Below the pieces are notes generated by a model. It did no database searches, was not told the origin of the DNA, and saw only the letters and a program-made list of their open reading frames with translations. A program made the translations under genes and the position numbers. 64,000 bases of DNA from Aquipseudomonas alcaligenes_A (lineage in GTDB: Bacteria; Pseudomonadota; Gammaproteobacteria; Pseudomonadales; Pseudomonadaceae): NCBI GenBank assembly GCA_048595745.1, contig CP184361.1, one strand, 5' to 3'. Positions 39,399 through 50,000 of this stretch are shown one piece after another; positions within the stretch are counted from its first letter, which is position 1, and each line of letters starts with the position of its first letter.

Positions 39399-41571
39399 AA
39401 CTCACACTGGCAATGACGTTGCGACGGTTGCCGTACCAGCAGTAGTAGTCACAGGCGGTGACGTACTCTTTGTCGGTCAGGTTGTTGGCGTTGAGCTGCA
39501 GGCGCACGTCCTGGATGCGATAGCTGATCATGGCGTCCAGCAGGGTGTAGGACGGCACTTCCAGGGTCTCGGTGTTGTCGCCATAGCTGGAGCTGGTGTG
39601 GCGTACGCCGGCACCGAATTCCAGGCCGTCCAGCGCACCGCCGATGAACTGGTACTTGCCCCACAGGGAAGCCATTTCGTCGGCGACGTTGGCCGGCTTC
39701 TTGCCCTTCTCCGCCTCGACGGTGCTGTTGGTGGTCTCCGGGTCCAGCTTGGTATAGCTGGCAATCAGGCTGATGTTCTCAGTGACATTGGCCTGGGCTT
39801 CCAGCTCGATGCCACGGCTACGAACCTCGCCCAACTGTGTGGGAACTCCATTGCGGTTTTTAGTGACGTTTTCCTGAGTCAGTTCAAAAGCGGCAGCGGT
39901 AAACATCGCATCCAGACCTTCCGGCTGGTACTTGATACCGATTTCCTTTTGATCGCCTTCCTGCGGTTCGAACGGCTTACCGGTGACACGATTGATGTCG
40001 GTGACCGGCAGGAAGAACTCGGAGTAGCTGATGTAGGGCGTCAGGCCGTTGTCGAACACGTAGGCCACACCACCGCTCCAGGTGAAGTCCTCGTCACGTA
40101 CGTTGTGGCTGGCGCCGGTGGTGCGGTTGTCGAAGTCGGTGCGCGAGGTGTCGTAGCGACCGCCGAGCAGGAACACCCAGTTGTCGTACTTGAACTGTTC
40201 CTGCAGGTAGTAGCCCATCTGGTCGGCGCGGGTATCCTTGTCCTCAACGGCGAAATCACCAATAGGGGCGTCATTACCGACCGGGACAAAGCCGAACAGA
40301 GGTGCATTGTTGCTTGGATTGAAGATATCCAGCGGGGGGATTACGCCAAAGTTCGGGTAGCCGTTGGGGCTGCGGTCGTTGATCTTCAGCTGCTGGTAGT
40401 CGGCACCCAGCAGCAGGGTGTTTTCCCAGCGGTCACCGAACCAGTTGCCGAGCAGGCGGTTGTCCACCGACAGGTTGTCGGCCTTGCCGTCGTTGTAGGT
40501 CAGGCCACGGTTGATCACGCGATCAGTGAGGTTGCCGTAGTAGAACAGCTGGCGCAGTTCCAGCTCCATGTGGCCGTAGCGCAGGTTCTGCTGGAAGTCC
40601 CAGTTGTCGTTCAGACGGTGGTTCAGCTCGTAGCCCAGGGTGTACTGGTCGCGCTCGAAGGTCTCGTAGCTCGGGTCGCCCACGGCGGTGTCGGTGTCGA
40701 TCTTGCCGTTCGGGTTGTGCTCGATGGTGCCGCTGGACGGCAGGAACTGCAGCTGGGGATCGGAACGATCCTTCTGCATGCTGGCCAGCAGCGTCAGCGA
40801 AGTGTCCTCGTTGAAGTTGATGGTCATCGAGGGGGCCAGCAGGATGCGCGCGGCATCCACGTCATCGACCTGGGTGCCGGTATCGCGACTCAGGGCCACC
40901 ACGCGGTACAGCAGGTTGCCCTCTTCATCCAGCTTGCCGCCGACATCGGCATTGATCTGCTTGCGGTCGAAACTGCCGAACTGCACACCCACTTCGTTAC
41001 GGGCGTCGGCGGTCGGGCGCTTGCTCTGCAGGTTGATCAGGCCGCCGGGCGGCGTCTGGCCGTACAGCACCGAGGCCGCCCCCTTGAGCACCTCGATGCG
41101 CTCGAGCATGTAGGGGTCGATCTGCCAGCTGTAGAACGCACTGGAGTAAATGCGCGAGCCGTCCATGAACAGGCCGTTGTTGGCCTGCTTGAAGCCGCGG
41201 ATGATGAACCAGTCCTGCTTGTTGTCCTCACCGTAGAAACCGGCCTGCACGCCACCGGAGTAGCGCAGCGCCTCGCTGATGGTCTGGACGTTGCGGTCCT
41301 TCATCTGCTCTTCGGTGACGACCGAGACCGAACGCGGGGTTTCACTGAGCGGAGTATTGATCTTGGTGGCGCTGCGGCTGTTCTTGGCCACGTAGCCCTG
41401 GTCCTCACCGACCGGGCTGTCCAGTTCGCCACTGATATTGGTGGTTTCCAGCTGGATCGCTTCTTCAGCCTGCAGCCCCATGCTGAATGCACCCAGTGCG
41501 CAGGCCATGGCCAACGGCAGACGCGCCTTGGCGAACGGAATTCGGGCCAGGCTCTTCGCTTGCTGTTCCAT
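39388..41571 (-). CDS. TonB-dependent hydroxamate siderophore receptor
   Basis: A 727-residue outer-membrane receptor with signal peptide (to about residue 36, ending LQAEE). The plug domain has SVSVVTEEQMKDRNVQTISEAL, split here as RSVSVVTEEQMKD, then IRGFKQANNGLFMDGSR and LKGAASVLYGQTPPGGLINL. The C-terminal beta-barrel ends in aromatic YDF. It belongs to the FhuA/FoxA/FegA group and most likely imports the ferric form of the siderophore made here. It has no N-terminal signalling domain, so it is not a FecA/FpvA-type transducer. A TAAAT-N16-CGT promoter motif lies 62 bp upstream. ATG chosen over the adjoining TTG for its GGGGAG. Confidence 0.92.
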   Translation of the reverse strand: MEQQAKSLARIPFAKARLPLAMACALGAFSMGLQAEEAIQLETTNISGELDSPVGEDQGYVAKNSRSATKINTPLSETPRSVSVVTEEQMKDRNVQTISEALRYSGGVQAGFYGEDNKQDWFIIRGFKQANNGLFMDGSRIYSSAFYSWQIDPYMLERIEVLKGAASVLYGQTPPGGLINLQSKRPTADARNEVGVQFGSFDRKQINADVGGKLDEEGNLLYRVVALSRDTGTQVDDVDAARILLAPSMTINFNEDTSLTLLASMQKDRSDPQLQFLPSSGTIEHNPNGKIDTDTAVGDPSYETFERDQYTLGYELNHRLNDNWDFQQNLRYGHMELELRQLFYYGNLTDRVINRGLTYNDGKADNLSVDNRLLGNWFGDRWENTLLLGADYQQLKINDRSPNGYPNFGVIPPLDIFNPSNNAPLFGFVPVGNDAPIGDFAVEDKDTRADQMGYYLQEQFKYDNWVFLLGGRYDTSRTDFDNRTTGASHNVRDEDFTWSGGVAYVFDNGLTPYISYSEFFLPVTDINRVTGKPFEPQEGDQKEIGIKYQPEGLDAMFTAAAFELTQENVTKNRNGVPTQLGEVRSRGIELEAQANVTENISLIASYTKLDPETTNSTVEAEKGKKPANVADEMASLWGKYQFIGGALDGLEFGAGVRHTSSSYGDNTETLEVPSYTLLDAMISYRIQDVRLQLNANNLTDKEYVTACDYYCWYGNRRNVIASVSYDF

Positions 41572-41632
41572 CAATACTCCCCAATGAAATCAAATTAGAA
41601 GGATTCGCATTTGTGTAACTTGCCTGTACTAG

Positions 41633-41656
41633 ACGTACGGGCCCGCAGAAAATTTA
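41633..41656 (-). promoter_or_regulatory. Iron-starvation (PvdS-type) promoter motif before the receptor gene
   Basis: On the minus strand TAAAT (41656-41652), 16 bases, then CGTCT (from 41635). This is the published form of the PvdS-dependent iron-starvation box (TAAAT-N16/17-CGT). Its flanks also match the motif before mbtH. Confidence 0.7.
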
Positions 41657-41679
41657 CGAACCCCTGACACTTTTTGTTT

Positions 41680-44600
41680 TCAGCCCACCAAGGATGAGAG
41701 CTCGGCCAGCACCTGTGGATGGCGGACGATGCCCTGGTGATCGGTATCCACCAGGCGATGGCTGGCTGCACGGCCTTGCACCTGCTCCAGGCCACGCTCC
41801 AGCAGCGCCGCGCGCCCGGCCGGCTGCGCCGCCCACCAGCAGTGCGGACGTACCTTCACCGAGGGCAGTGCGTAGCCGGCACACAAGCGGCGCATATGCT
41901 GTTCCAGCGCCCAGGCGAACAGCAGCTCCTCCAGGCTCTGGCGGGTCATGCCGTCCAGCGCCTGGCCGGCGAACCAGGCGTTGGCAACCTGCGGCCAGTC
42001 CAGCGGCTCCAGCAGTAGCAACCGTTCGAACAGGCCATCCCAGGCCTTGGCGGGAAGCTCCGGCGCCAACAGCTGCAGATGCTCGACCAGCTTGGCTCGC
42101 GCCTGCGGATGGCGGGCGTCGTCGCCAGCGATCTCGGTGCCCGGCACATAGCAGTCGAGCAGGCCGAGGAAGGCCACCTCTGCGCCCCGAGCCTCCAGCC
42201 GCGCCGCCAGCTCCAGGGCCAGGCTGCCGCCCAGCGACCAGCCGACCAAGTGATACGGACCCTGCGGCTGCTGCTGGAGCAGCGCGGCCAAGTAGGCATC
42301 GGCCATCTCGGCCAGCGAAGCATCGCGCCAGCTCGGGTCGAGGAAGCTGCGGCACTGCAGGCCGAAGACCTCGCGCACGCCGTCCAGACGTGCCGCCAGC
42401 GGCTGGTAGCCCGTGACCCGTCCGGTGACCGGGTGCGGGCAGAACAGCGGGGCTTTGTCAGCCTGCTGACGGGTCAGGCGCAGCAAGGGCGACGGGCCCT
42501 GCACGAACTGGCCGCGCGCCAGCTCCAGCAGGCCAAGCAGCTCCCGGCGATAGTCCGCAGCCAGGGATTCGATGGTCTCGCCGCGATACTGATTGGTCGC
42601 GTACTCCCAGGACAGCTGCAACTGGCCGTCGAACACCTGGCCATTGACCGCCAGACGCGCCGCCAGTGGGTTGTCCACCGCCACCGCCGCACCACCGCCG
42701 CTGGCCGGGCGAAACCAGTCCGCCGCCGCGCCGGCCTGATACTGGCCGAGGTAGTTGAAGATCACTTCGGCGCTCGGCAGCTCGGCAAGTGAAGCCTGCG
42801 CCTGCGTATCGCCCAACCAACGCAGCACGCCATAGCCCTGGCCGCCATGCTCGACCTGCTGCAGATGCTGCTGCACGCGCTGCAGTTGCAGCTGTGGATC
42901 GTCCAGGTGCGGCAGCTGCAGCGGATACAGGCTGGTGAACCAGCCGACCGTTCGCGTCAGATCATGGTCGCCGGCCAGCGCATCGCGGCCGTGGCCTTCG
43001 AGGTTGACCCGCAAGCCGGAGTGGCCGCTCCAACGGCACAGGGCGCGTGTCAGCGCGGTAAGCAACAACGCATCGATACGCACGCCCAGCTGCGCCGGAG
43101 CCTGCAGCAGGCGCTTGGTCTCGCCTGCGTCCAGGGCCAAGCGCACTTCGCGCTTGTCACCATGGCTGGCGCTGATGCCGTCGAGCTCGCGTGGCAGGGC
43201 AAGCGCCGGGCCGCTCAGGCGGCTGCACCAGGCGTCCAGCTCGACCTGCGCCGCCGCGCCGCGCGCCCACTGCTGCAGGGATTCGCTCCAGCCTTTGTAG
43301 GACAGGCTCTTGCCCGGCAGGCGCACGGTCTGCCCCGCTTCCAGCTGGCGATAGGCCGCCAACAGGTCTTCCAGCAGGATGCGCCAGGAGACGCCATCCA
43401 CCACCAGGTGATGGACGGCGAGTAACAAACGGTTCGCCTTACCCGCCTGGCGCAGGTGCAAGCCGCGTAGCAGTGGCCCTCGGGCCAGGTCCAGGCTGCG
43501 CTGCGCCTCGTTGCACAGCGCTTCGGCCTGCGCGTCGTCAGCCGCCTCGCGCTGCCAGAGCAGCGGCTGATCGGCTTGTATCTCGCCGTAGTGCTGGGTC
43601 CAGCGACCGTCGCGCTGCTCGAAACGCAGGCGCAGGCCATCGTGATGCGCCACCAGCGCCTGCAGAGCCTGTTCCAGCAGCTCTGGATCAAGCGGACGCA
43701 GCAGCTCCAGATTCAGCGCCTGGTTCCAGTGCGCCGGCTCCGCCTGATTCATGTCGAAGAAATGCGCCTGGATCGGCGCCAGCGGCAGTTCGCCGGTGAC
43801 CGGCGCCTGCGCGATTTCCTCACCGGCAGCGCGGGCGGCCTGGGCCAGCTCGGTCAGGCGGGGGAACTGGAACAGCTCGCGCGGCGACAGCTGCAGCCCC
43901 TGTTGGCGCACGCGGCTGACCACCTGCAGGGCGACGATGGAGTCGCCGCCCAGCTCGAAGAAGTGATCCTGGCGCCCTACCCGCTCCACACCCAGTACGT
44001 CGGCCCAGATGGCGGCGAGGATGCGCTCGTTATCGGTTTGCGGGGCCTCGTAGTCCTGGCTCTGCCAGGTCGGTTCCGGCAGCGCGGCGCGATCCAGCTT
44101 GCCGGCCGGGGTCAGCGGCAGCTTGTCCAGGGCAATGATCTGCGCGGGGACCATATAGTCCGGCAGGACTTTGGCCAGCTCGCCGCGTAGAGCATTGGTA
44201 TCAGTGTTGTCGCGAGCGACGACATAGCCCACCAGCTGCTTGCCGGTCGGCGTCTCACGGGCGATCACCGCCGCTTCCTGTACGCCTTCGACGGCCAACA
44301 GCTGGCTCTCGATCTCGCCCAGTTCGATACGGAAGCCGCGAATCTTCACCTGATGGTCGACGCGGCCCAGGTAATCCAGGGTGCCGTCTTCGCGCCAGCG
44401 CACCAGGTCGCCGGTGCGGTACATGCGCTCGCCAGCGGCGCCGAACGGATCAGGCAGGAAGCGTTCGGCGGTCAGTTCCGGACGCTGGAAGTAGCCACGA
44501 GCCAGGCCGACTTCGCCGCCGATATACAGCTCACCGGCCACGCCGATGGGCAGCAGATTCAGCTCGGCATCCAGCACATACAGGCTGCGCGGACCGACCG

Positions 44601-47061
44601 GATTGCCGATGGGCGCGTAGGCCGCCTCGAAACTGTCGCCCGGATAGGCTTCCCAGATCAGTGGAGTGACCACCGTCTCGGTCGGGCCGTAGCCGTTGAT
44701 GACCCGTTGCGGCTGCAGCACCTTCTGCAGGCGCTCGTAGGTTTCTCGGGTAAAAGCTTCGCCACCCAGGGTCCAGGAACGTACAGGCAGCTTCAGGTTC
44801 TGACTTTCCACCCAATCCAGCAGTTGTTGGGCATAGCTCGGCGGCAGGCAGGAAATGGTCACGCACTCGTCGGCGATCACCTGGCAGGTCTTCTCCGCGC
44901 TCCACAGTTCCTGGTCGCGAATCACCAGGCGGCTGCCGAAGGCCAGCGGAACGGTCCAGCGCTCCAGGGCGCCGTCGAAGCTGATCGAGGCGAAGTGCAG
45001 CTCGACATCATCCGGTGTCATGCCGTAGCGCTTACCGATGGTCTGCACATGCATGGTCAGACCGAGGTGGTTCACCGCCACGCCCTTGGGCTGGCCGGTG
45101 GAGCCGGAGGTGTAGATCAGGTAGGCCAGATTCAGCGGGTGCAGCTGTACCTCAGGCGCTGAGGAATCAAACGCGGACAGATCCAGCTGATCCAGATACA
45201 GCGGTTCAACCGCAGAGGACAGCGGCAGACGCTCGGCCAGATTAGAACTGGTGATCAGCCACTTCAGCCCCGAATCATCGACCATGTAGCTCAGGCGCTC
45301 ACGCGGATAGTCCGGATCGAGCGGCACAAAGGCGCCGCCGGCCTTCAGCACCGCCAGCATCGCCACGATCATCGCATTGCCGCGCTCAAGGGATACGCCG
45401 ACACGCGACTCCGGCTGCACGCCGTGGGAAACCAGCAGATTGGCCAGGAGATTGGCACGCGCCTCCAACTCGGAGAACGAAATACGTTCGGCACCATGCA
45501 CCAAGGCGATAGCCTCGGGACGCAGGCGGGCCTGTTCGGCGATCAGCGCGGGCAGCAGGCGGGCGGCATCGAAGGACTGGCGCGGAGTGTTCCACTCGGC
45601 CAGGCGTGCCTGATCGCCGGCATCCAGCAGTGGCAGGCTCACCAGCGGCTGATCCGGCGTAGTGCTGACCTGCTCCAGCAGGCCCAGCAGATGGTTGGTC
45701 ATCTGCTGCATTTGCGCATCGTCCAGCCGCTCGCGGGCCCAGGTTAGGGTCAGGCGCAGCTGGCCGGCGCTGTCTTCCAGGCTGTCCAGGGCCAGGTCGA
45801 ACAGGGCATGCGGTACGCCCTGCGCCAGCGGCTCCAGGCGCAGGCCGGGCAGTTGCAGGGCGCCAAGGTCGCGCTTCTGGTGGTTGAACAACACCTGGAA
45901 CAGCGGCGTCTGGCCCAGACTGCGTTCCGGCGCCAGGGCCTCCACCAGTTGGTCGAACGGCAGGTCCTGCTGGTCCTGGGCGTCCAACGCGTGACGGCGC
46001 ACCTCGGCCAGCAGCTGACGGAAACTCATGCCGGCATCGAACTCGGCGCGCAGCACCTGGGTATTGACGAAGAAGCCCACCAGCGGCGCGGTCTCGGCGC
46101 GCTGGCGATTGGCTACCGGCACGCCGACGCGGATATCACGCTGGTTGCTGTAGCGCGCCAAGAGCAGCTGGAAGGCGGCCAGCAGCAGCATGAACAGGGT
46201 AGCGCCCTCGCCCTGGGCCAGCTGGCGCAGGCGTTCGGCCAATGCCTGCGGCACAGCGATGGCCTGGCGCGCGGCATGGCGCTGGCCGGAGGCATCCAGC
46301 TTGTAGGGCAAGGCCAGCACCGGCTGCTCGCTACCCAGGCGCTCGCGCCAGTAGCCGAGCTGGCGCTCGCGCTCGCCGGCCTCCAGCCAGGCGCGCTGCC
46401 ACTGGGCGTAATCGGCGTACTGGATCGGCAGCTCGGCCAGTTGCGGCGCCTGCCCCTGGCGCAGCGCGGCATAGGCGCGGCCCAGTTCCTCGGCGAACAC
46501 GCCGATCGACCAGCCGTCGGAGACGATGTGGTGGCAGACGATCTGCAAGCGCCAGCGCTGCTCGTCCAGACGCAGCAACTGCACGCGCAGCAGCGGCCCT
46601 TCGATCAAGTCGAAGGCCCGCGCCGCATGGGCATCGGCCAGGGTCTGCACGGTCTCGGTCTCGCCGCGCAGGTCGCGCTCCTCCAGGGCCAGCGGGCCTG
46701 GCGGGTCAATGCGCTGGCATAGCTGGCCGTCGTGTTCGTAGAAACGGGTGCGCAGCGCCTCGTGGCGCTCGACAATCAGCTCCAGAGCCGCCATCAGCGC
46801 GGCACGATCCAGCTCACCCTCCAGGGCGAAGGCGCCGACCATGTGGCAGGCGCTGCTGTCTGGCTCCAGCTGCGCCACCAGCCACAGGCGCTGCTGGGCA
46901 TGCGAGGCTGACAGATGCTCGCCACGAGGCGCCGGCACCAGCGGCAGACGGTCGAAGCGGATGCCCTTGCTGGCCAGCAGTTCGAGGAAACGCTTCTGTT
47001 CTGCTGGCCCTAAGGCGAGGAAACGCCGCGCCAGGGCGGCCTTGTCGATGGGCGCGGTCAC
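41680..47061 (-). CDS. NRPS 2, terminating module: C-A-T-E-TE (hydroxyornithine-type)
   Basis: A 1793-residue NRPS starting at a GTG that overlaps the stop of NRPS 1 (GTGA). Domains by rough residue: condensation 44-487 (CHHIVSDGWS), adenylation 493-1000, carrier Ser in LGGDSI near 1039, epimerisation 1087-1513 (HHLVVDGVSW, VGWFTSLYPL, NYLGQY), thioesterase 1534-1790 (GWSLGG near 1610). Adenylation pocket residues, read by motif alignment to GrsA, are D-G-E-C-T-G-G-V-T-(K), identical to modules 1 and 2; Glu at position 239 suits a basic substrate. It adds the fourth residue, epimerises it and releases the peptide. Hydroxyornithine is inferred from the neighbouring monooxygenase and acyltransferase. 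Confidence 0.9.
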   Translation of the reverse strand: MTAPIDKAALARRFLALGPAEQKRFLELLASKGIRFDRLPLVPAPRGEHLSASHAQQRLWLVAQLEPDSSACHMVGAFALEGELDRAALMAALELIVERHEALRTRFYEHDGQLCQRIDPPGPLALEERDLRGETETVQTLADAHAARAFDLIEGPLLRVQLLRLDEQRWRLQIVCHHIVSDGWSIGVFAEELGRAYAALRQGQAPQLAELPIQYADYAQWQRAWLEAGERERQLGYWRERLGSEQPVLALPYKLDASGQRHAARQAIAVPQALAERLRQLAQGEGATLFMLLLAAFQLLLARYSNQRDIRVGVPVANRQRAETAPLVGFFVNTQVLRAEFDAGMSFRQLLAEVRRHALDAQDQQDLPFDQLVEALAPERSLGQTPLFQVLFNHQKRDLGALQLPGLRLEPLAQGVPHALFDLALDSLEDSAGQLRLTLTWARERLDDAQMQQMTNHLLGLLEQVSTTPDQPLVSLPLLDAGDQARLAEWNTPRQSFDAARLLPALIAEQARLRPEAIALVHGAERISFSELEARANLLANLLVSHGVQPESRVGVSLERGNAMIVAMLAVLKAGGAFVPLDPDYPRERLSYMVDDSGLKWLITSSNLAERLPLSSAVEPLYLDQLDLSAFDSSAPEVQLHPLNLAYLIYTSGSTGQPKGVAVNHLGLTMHVQTIGKRYGMTPDDVELHFASISFDGALERWTVPLAFGSRLVIRDQELWSAEKTCQVIADECVTISCLPPSYAQQLLDWVESQNLKLPVRSWTLGGEAFTRETYERLQKVLQPQRVINGYGPTETVVTPLIWEAYPGDSFEAAYAPIGNPVGPRSLYVLDAELNLLPIGVAGELYIGGEVGLARGYFQRPELTAERFLPDPFGAAGERMYRTGDLVRWREDGTLDYLGRVDHQVKIRGFRIELGEIESQLLAVEGVQEAAVIARETPTGKQLVGYVVARDNTDTNALRGELAKVLPDYMVPAQIIALDKLPLTPAGKLDRAALPEPTWQSQDYEAPQTDNERILAAIWADVLGVERVGRQDHFFELGGDSIVALQVVSRVRQQGLQLSPRELFQFPRLTELAQAARAAGEEIAQAPVTGELPLAPIQAHFFDMNQAEPAHWNQALNLELLRPLDPELLEQALQALVAHHDGLRLRFEQRDGRWTQHYGEIQADQPLLWQREAADDAQAEALCNEAQRSLDLARGPLLRGLHLRQAGKANRLLLAVHHLVVDGVSWRILLEDLLAAYRQLEAGQTVRLPGKSLSYKGWSESLQQWARGAAAQVELDAWCSRLSGPALALPRELDGISASHGDKREVRLALDAGETKRLLQAPAQLGVRIDALLLTALTRALCRWSGHSGLRVNLEGHGRDALAGDHDLTRTVGWFTSLYPLQLPHLDDPQLQLQRVQQHLQQVEHGGQGYGVLRWLGDTQAQASLAELPSAEVIFNYLGQYQAGAAADWFRPASGGGAAVAVDNPLAARLAVNGQVFDGQLQLSWEYATNQYRGETIESLAADYRRELLGLLELARGQFVQGPSPLLRLTRQQADKAPLFCPHPVTGRVTGYQPLAARLDGVREVFGLQCRSFLDPSWRDASLAEMADAYLAALLQQQPQGPYHLVGWSLGGSLALELAARLEARGAEVAFLGLLDCYVPGTEIAGDDARHPQARAKLVEHLQLLAPELPAKAWDGLFERLLLLEPLDWPQVANAWFAGQALDGMTRQSLEELLFAWALEQHMRRLCAGYALPSVKVRPHCWWAAQPAGRAALLERGLEQVQGRAASHRLVDTDHQGIVRHPQVLAELSSLVG
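43936..45603 (-). repeat. Adenylation-carrier repeat, copy in module 4
   Basis: This 1668-bp block is nearly identical in DNA sequence to 50412-52079 and 54822-56489, and all three have exactly the same length between shared end sequences. It codes for the adenylation domain and the first part of the carrier domain. Confidence 0.85.
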
Positions 47062-50000
47062 AGGGCCTCCAGTTCGTCGAGCAGCGCGGCCATGTCGCGC
47101 AGGTCTTGGTCTTCTTCCTCGGCAGCGGCCGGAGCCTGACCATCGAGGTTGGCGGCCAGGGCCGCCAGGTTCTCCGCCTCGAAGAAGGCGCGCAGCGGCA
47201 GTTCCAGCCCCAGGCGCTGGCGCAGCAGGGCCACGGCCTGAGTAGCCAGCAGTGAATGCCCGCCGAGTTCGAAGAAGTTGTCGTCGAGGCCGACCTGGGC
47301 CACCTCCAGCACCTCCTGCCAGATAGCCGCCAGGGCGATCTCCCGTTCGCTCTGTGGCGCCCGGTAAACCCGTGCCTGCCAAACCGGCTCGGGCAGCGCA
47401 CGGCGCTCCAGCTTGCCGTTGGGCGACAGCGGCATGCGCTCCAGGCGCATCAGGATCGAGGGCACCATGTGCTCGGGCAGCTCGACCTTCAGCGCGGCCT
47501 TGATCCCGGCCAGCCAGGCGGACTCATCCGCCGGCAGCGGATCGGCCACCACATAGCCGACCAGCTGCTTGCCGATCTGGCTGTCGCGGGCTACCACCAC
47601 GGCCTCGGCGACGCCCGGCTGGGCACCGAGCTGGGCTTCGATCTCGCCCAGTTCGACGCGGAAGCCGCGGATCTTCACCTGATGGTCGATGCGCCCCAGA
47701 TAGTCGATGGCGCCGTCGGCACGCCAGCGCACCAGGTCGCCGGTGCGGTACATGCGTCCGCCCTCGCTGCTGAACGGATCGGGCAGGAAGCGCTCGGCGG
47801 TCAGTTCCGGACGGCGGTGGTAGCCGCGCGCCAGGCCGATGCCGGCGATGTACAGCTCGCCGGGCACACCCTGCGGCACCGGGTTGAGCTGGGCATCAAG
47901 GATATGCAGGCGCAGGTTGGCGATCGGCCGGCCGATTGGCACGGCGTGGCGCCCTTCCTCTACGCAGGTCCAGTGGCTGACGTCGATGGCCGCCTCGGTC
48001 GGACCGTACAGGTTGTACAGGCCCGCCTGTGGCAGGCGCTGGAAAGTGCGCACCTGCAGCTCCGCCGGCAGCGCCTCGCCGCTGCAGATGACGCGGGTCA
48101 GGCTCTGGCACTGCTCGACATCCGGGTGCAGGAGGAAGGCCTGCAGCATGGAGGGTACGAAGTGCAGCGTACTGACCTTGTGGCGCTGGATAAGCTCCAC
48201 CAGCTTCTGCGGATCACGGTGGTCGCCCGGCGCGGCAATGGCCAGGCAGGCGCCGGTGACCAGCGGCCAGAAGAACTCCCATACCGAGACGTCGAAGCTG
48301 AACGGAGTTTTCTGCAGCACCACGTCGCCAGCGCCCAGCTGATAGGCCTCCTGCATCCACAGAATGCGGTTGGCCAGGGCCTCGTGGCTGTTGCCGGCGC
48401 CCTTGGGCTTGCCGGTGGAGCCGGAGGTGTAGATGACGTAGGCCAGATCGTTGCCCTGCAGGCTGACTGCCGGTGGCGTAACCGGCTCGGCACTGCAGTC
48501 TTCGCGATCCAGGCCCAGGGCCTTGAGCCCGGCCGGCAGCGGCAGGCGCTCGACCAGCGCGCTGTGCGACAACAGCAGGTCGACGCCGGAATCCTCCAGC
48601 AGATAGGCCAGGCGTTCCAGCGGGTATTCCGGGTCGAGCGGCACGTAAGCACCGCCGGCGCGGACGATGGCATGCAGGCCGATCACCAGCTCCAACGAGC
48701 GCTCCAGGCTGATACCGACCAGACTGCCGCGCTGCACGCCAAGGCTGCGCAGACGGTTGGCCAGCTGGTTGATACGTTGCTCCAGCTCGACGTAGCTCAG
48801 CGTTTGTTCGCCGAACACCAGGGCCGGTGCCTGCGGCGTGCGCGCGGCCTGCTGGCTGATGCGCTCACTGAGATTGACCTGCGGCCCGTAGTCCTTGGCC
48901 GTGTCGTTCCAGGTGGCGAGCTGCGCCTGCTCGTCTTCCTCCAGCAACGGCAGCAGGCCGATGGGCTGACTCGGGTCGGCGCAGATGCCTTCCAGCAGCC
49001 GAACAAAATGCCGTGCCAGGCGGGCGACGGTGCGCGCCTCGAACAGCTCGGCGGCGTAGCTGACGAAACCGCTGAGGCTGCCATCGGCCGCCTCCTCGGT
49101 ATCCAGCGCCAGGTCGAACTGCGCGCCGGCGGCGCCCGGGTCATGCGGTTGCACGCGCAGGCCCGGCAGGCTGCCGAGGGCGCTGAAGTCCACCTGCTGA
49201 TGGTTGAATGCCACTTGGAACAGCGGGTGATGACTCAGGCTGCGGGTCGGTTGCAGGGCCTCCACCAACTGGTCGAAGGGCAATTCCTGGTTGGCCAGGG
49301 CATCACGGCTGGCCTGGGCCAGTTCGCCGAGCAGCTCGCGGAAGGGTTTAAGCCCCGCCGGCTCGCCGCGCAGCACCAGAGTGTTGATGAAGCAACCGAG
49401 CACGCCGTCCATTTCCGCCAGGCTACGCCCGGCCACCGGTACGCCGACGCGGATATCTTCCTGGCCGCTGTAGCGGTGCAGCAAGGTCTGCCAGGCCGCC
49501 AGCAACAGGCTGAACAGTGTGCTGCCCTCACGCTGGGCCAAAGCGCGCAGTTGCGCGGTGAGCAACGGCGACAGCTCGAAGCGCCAACGCATACCCTGGC
49601 GCGCCCCCTGAGCCGGGCGTGGATGGTCGGTGGGCAACTCTAGCAGCGGCTGGTGTTCACCCAGGCGCGCCTTCCAGTAATCCAGTTGGCGCGTGGCTTC
49701 GTTGGATTTCAGCCAGTCGCGCTGCCACTGGGCATAGTCGGCGTACTGCAGCGGCAGCGGCGCGAACTGCGCGGTACGACCCTCGGCGAACGCCGCGTAG
49801 GCGGCGGCGAACTCGCCGATGAAACGCTGCATCGACCAGCCATCGGAGACGATGTGGTGCTGGACCAGCAGCAGGCGGTACTCCTGATCGGCCAGGCGCA
49901 GCACGCTCACCCGCAGTAGCGGCTCGGAAGCCAGGTTGAACGGGCGCGTGAGCAGCTTCTGCGCATAATCGCGCGCCTCGATTTCACGCTCACTGGCCGG

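Noticed and set aside
39361..41598. Long plus-strand open frame (745 codons) opposite the TonB receptor
   Set aside because: Val/Gln/His-rich translation without domains; the minus-strand receptor explains the region.
47256..49643. Plus-strand open frame (795 codons) opposite NRPS 1 module 3
   Set aside because: Composition is that of an antisense shadow, and the adenylation and condensation motifs are on the minus strand.
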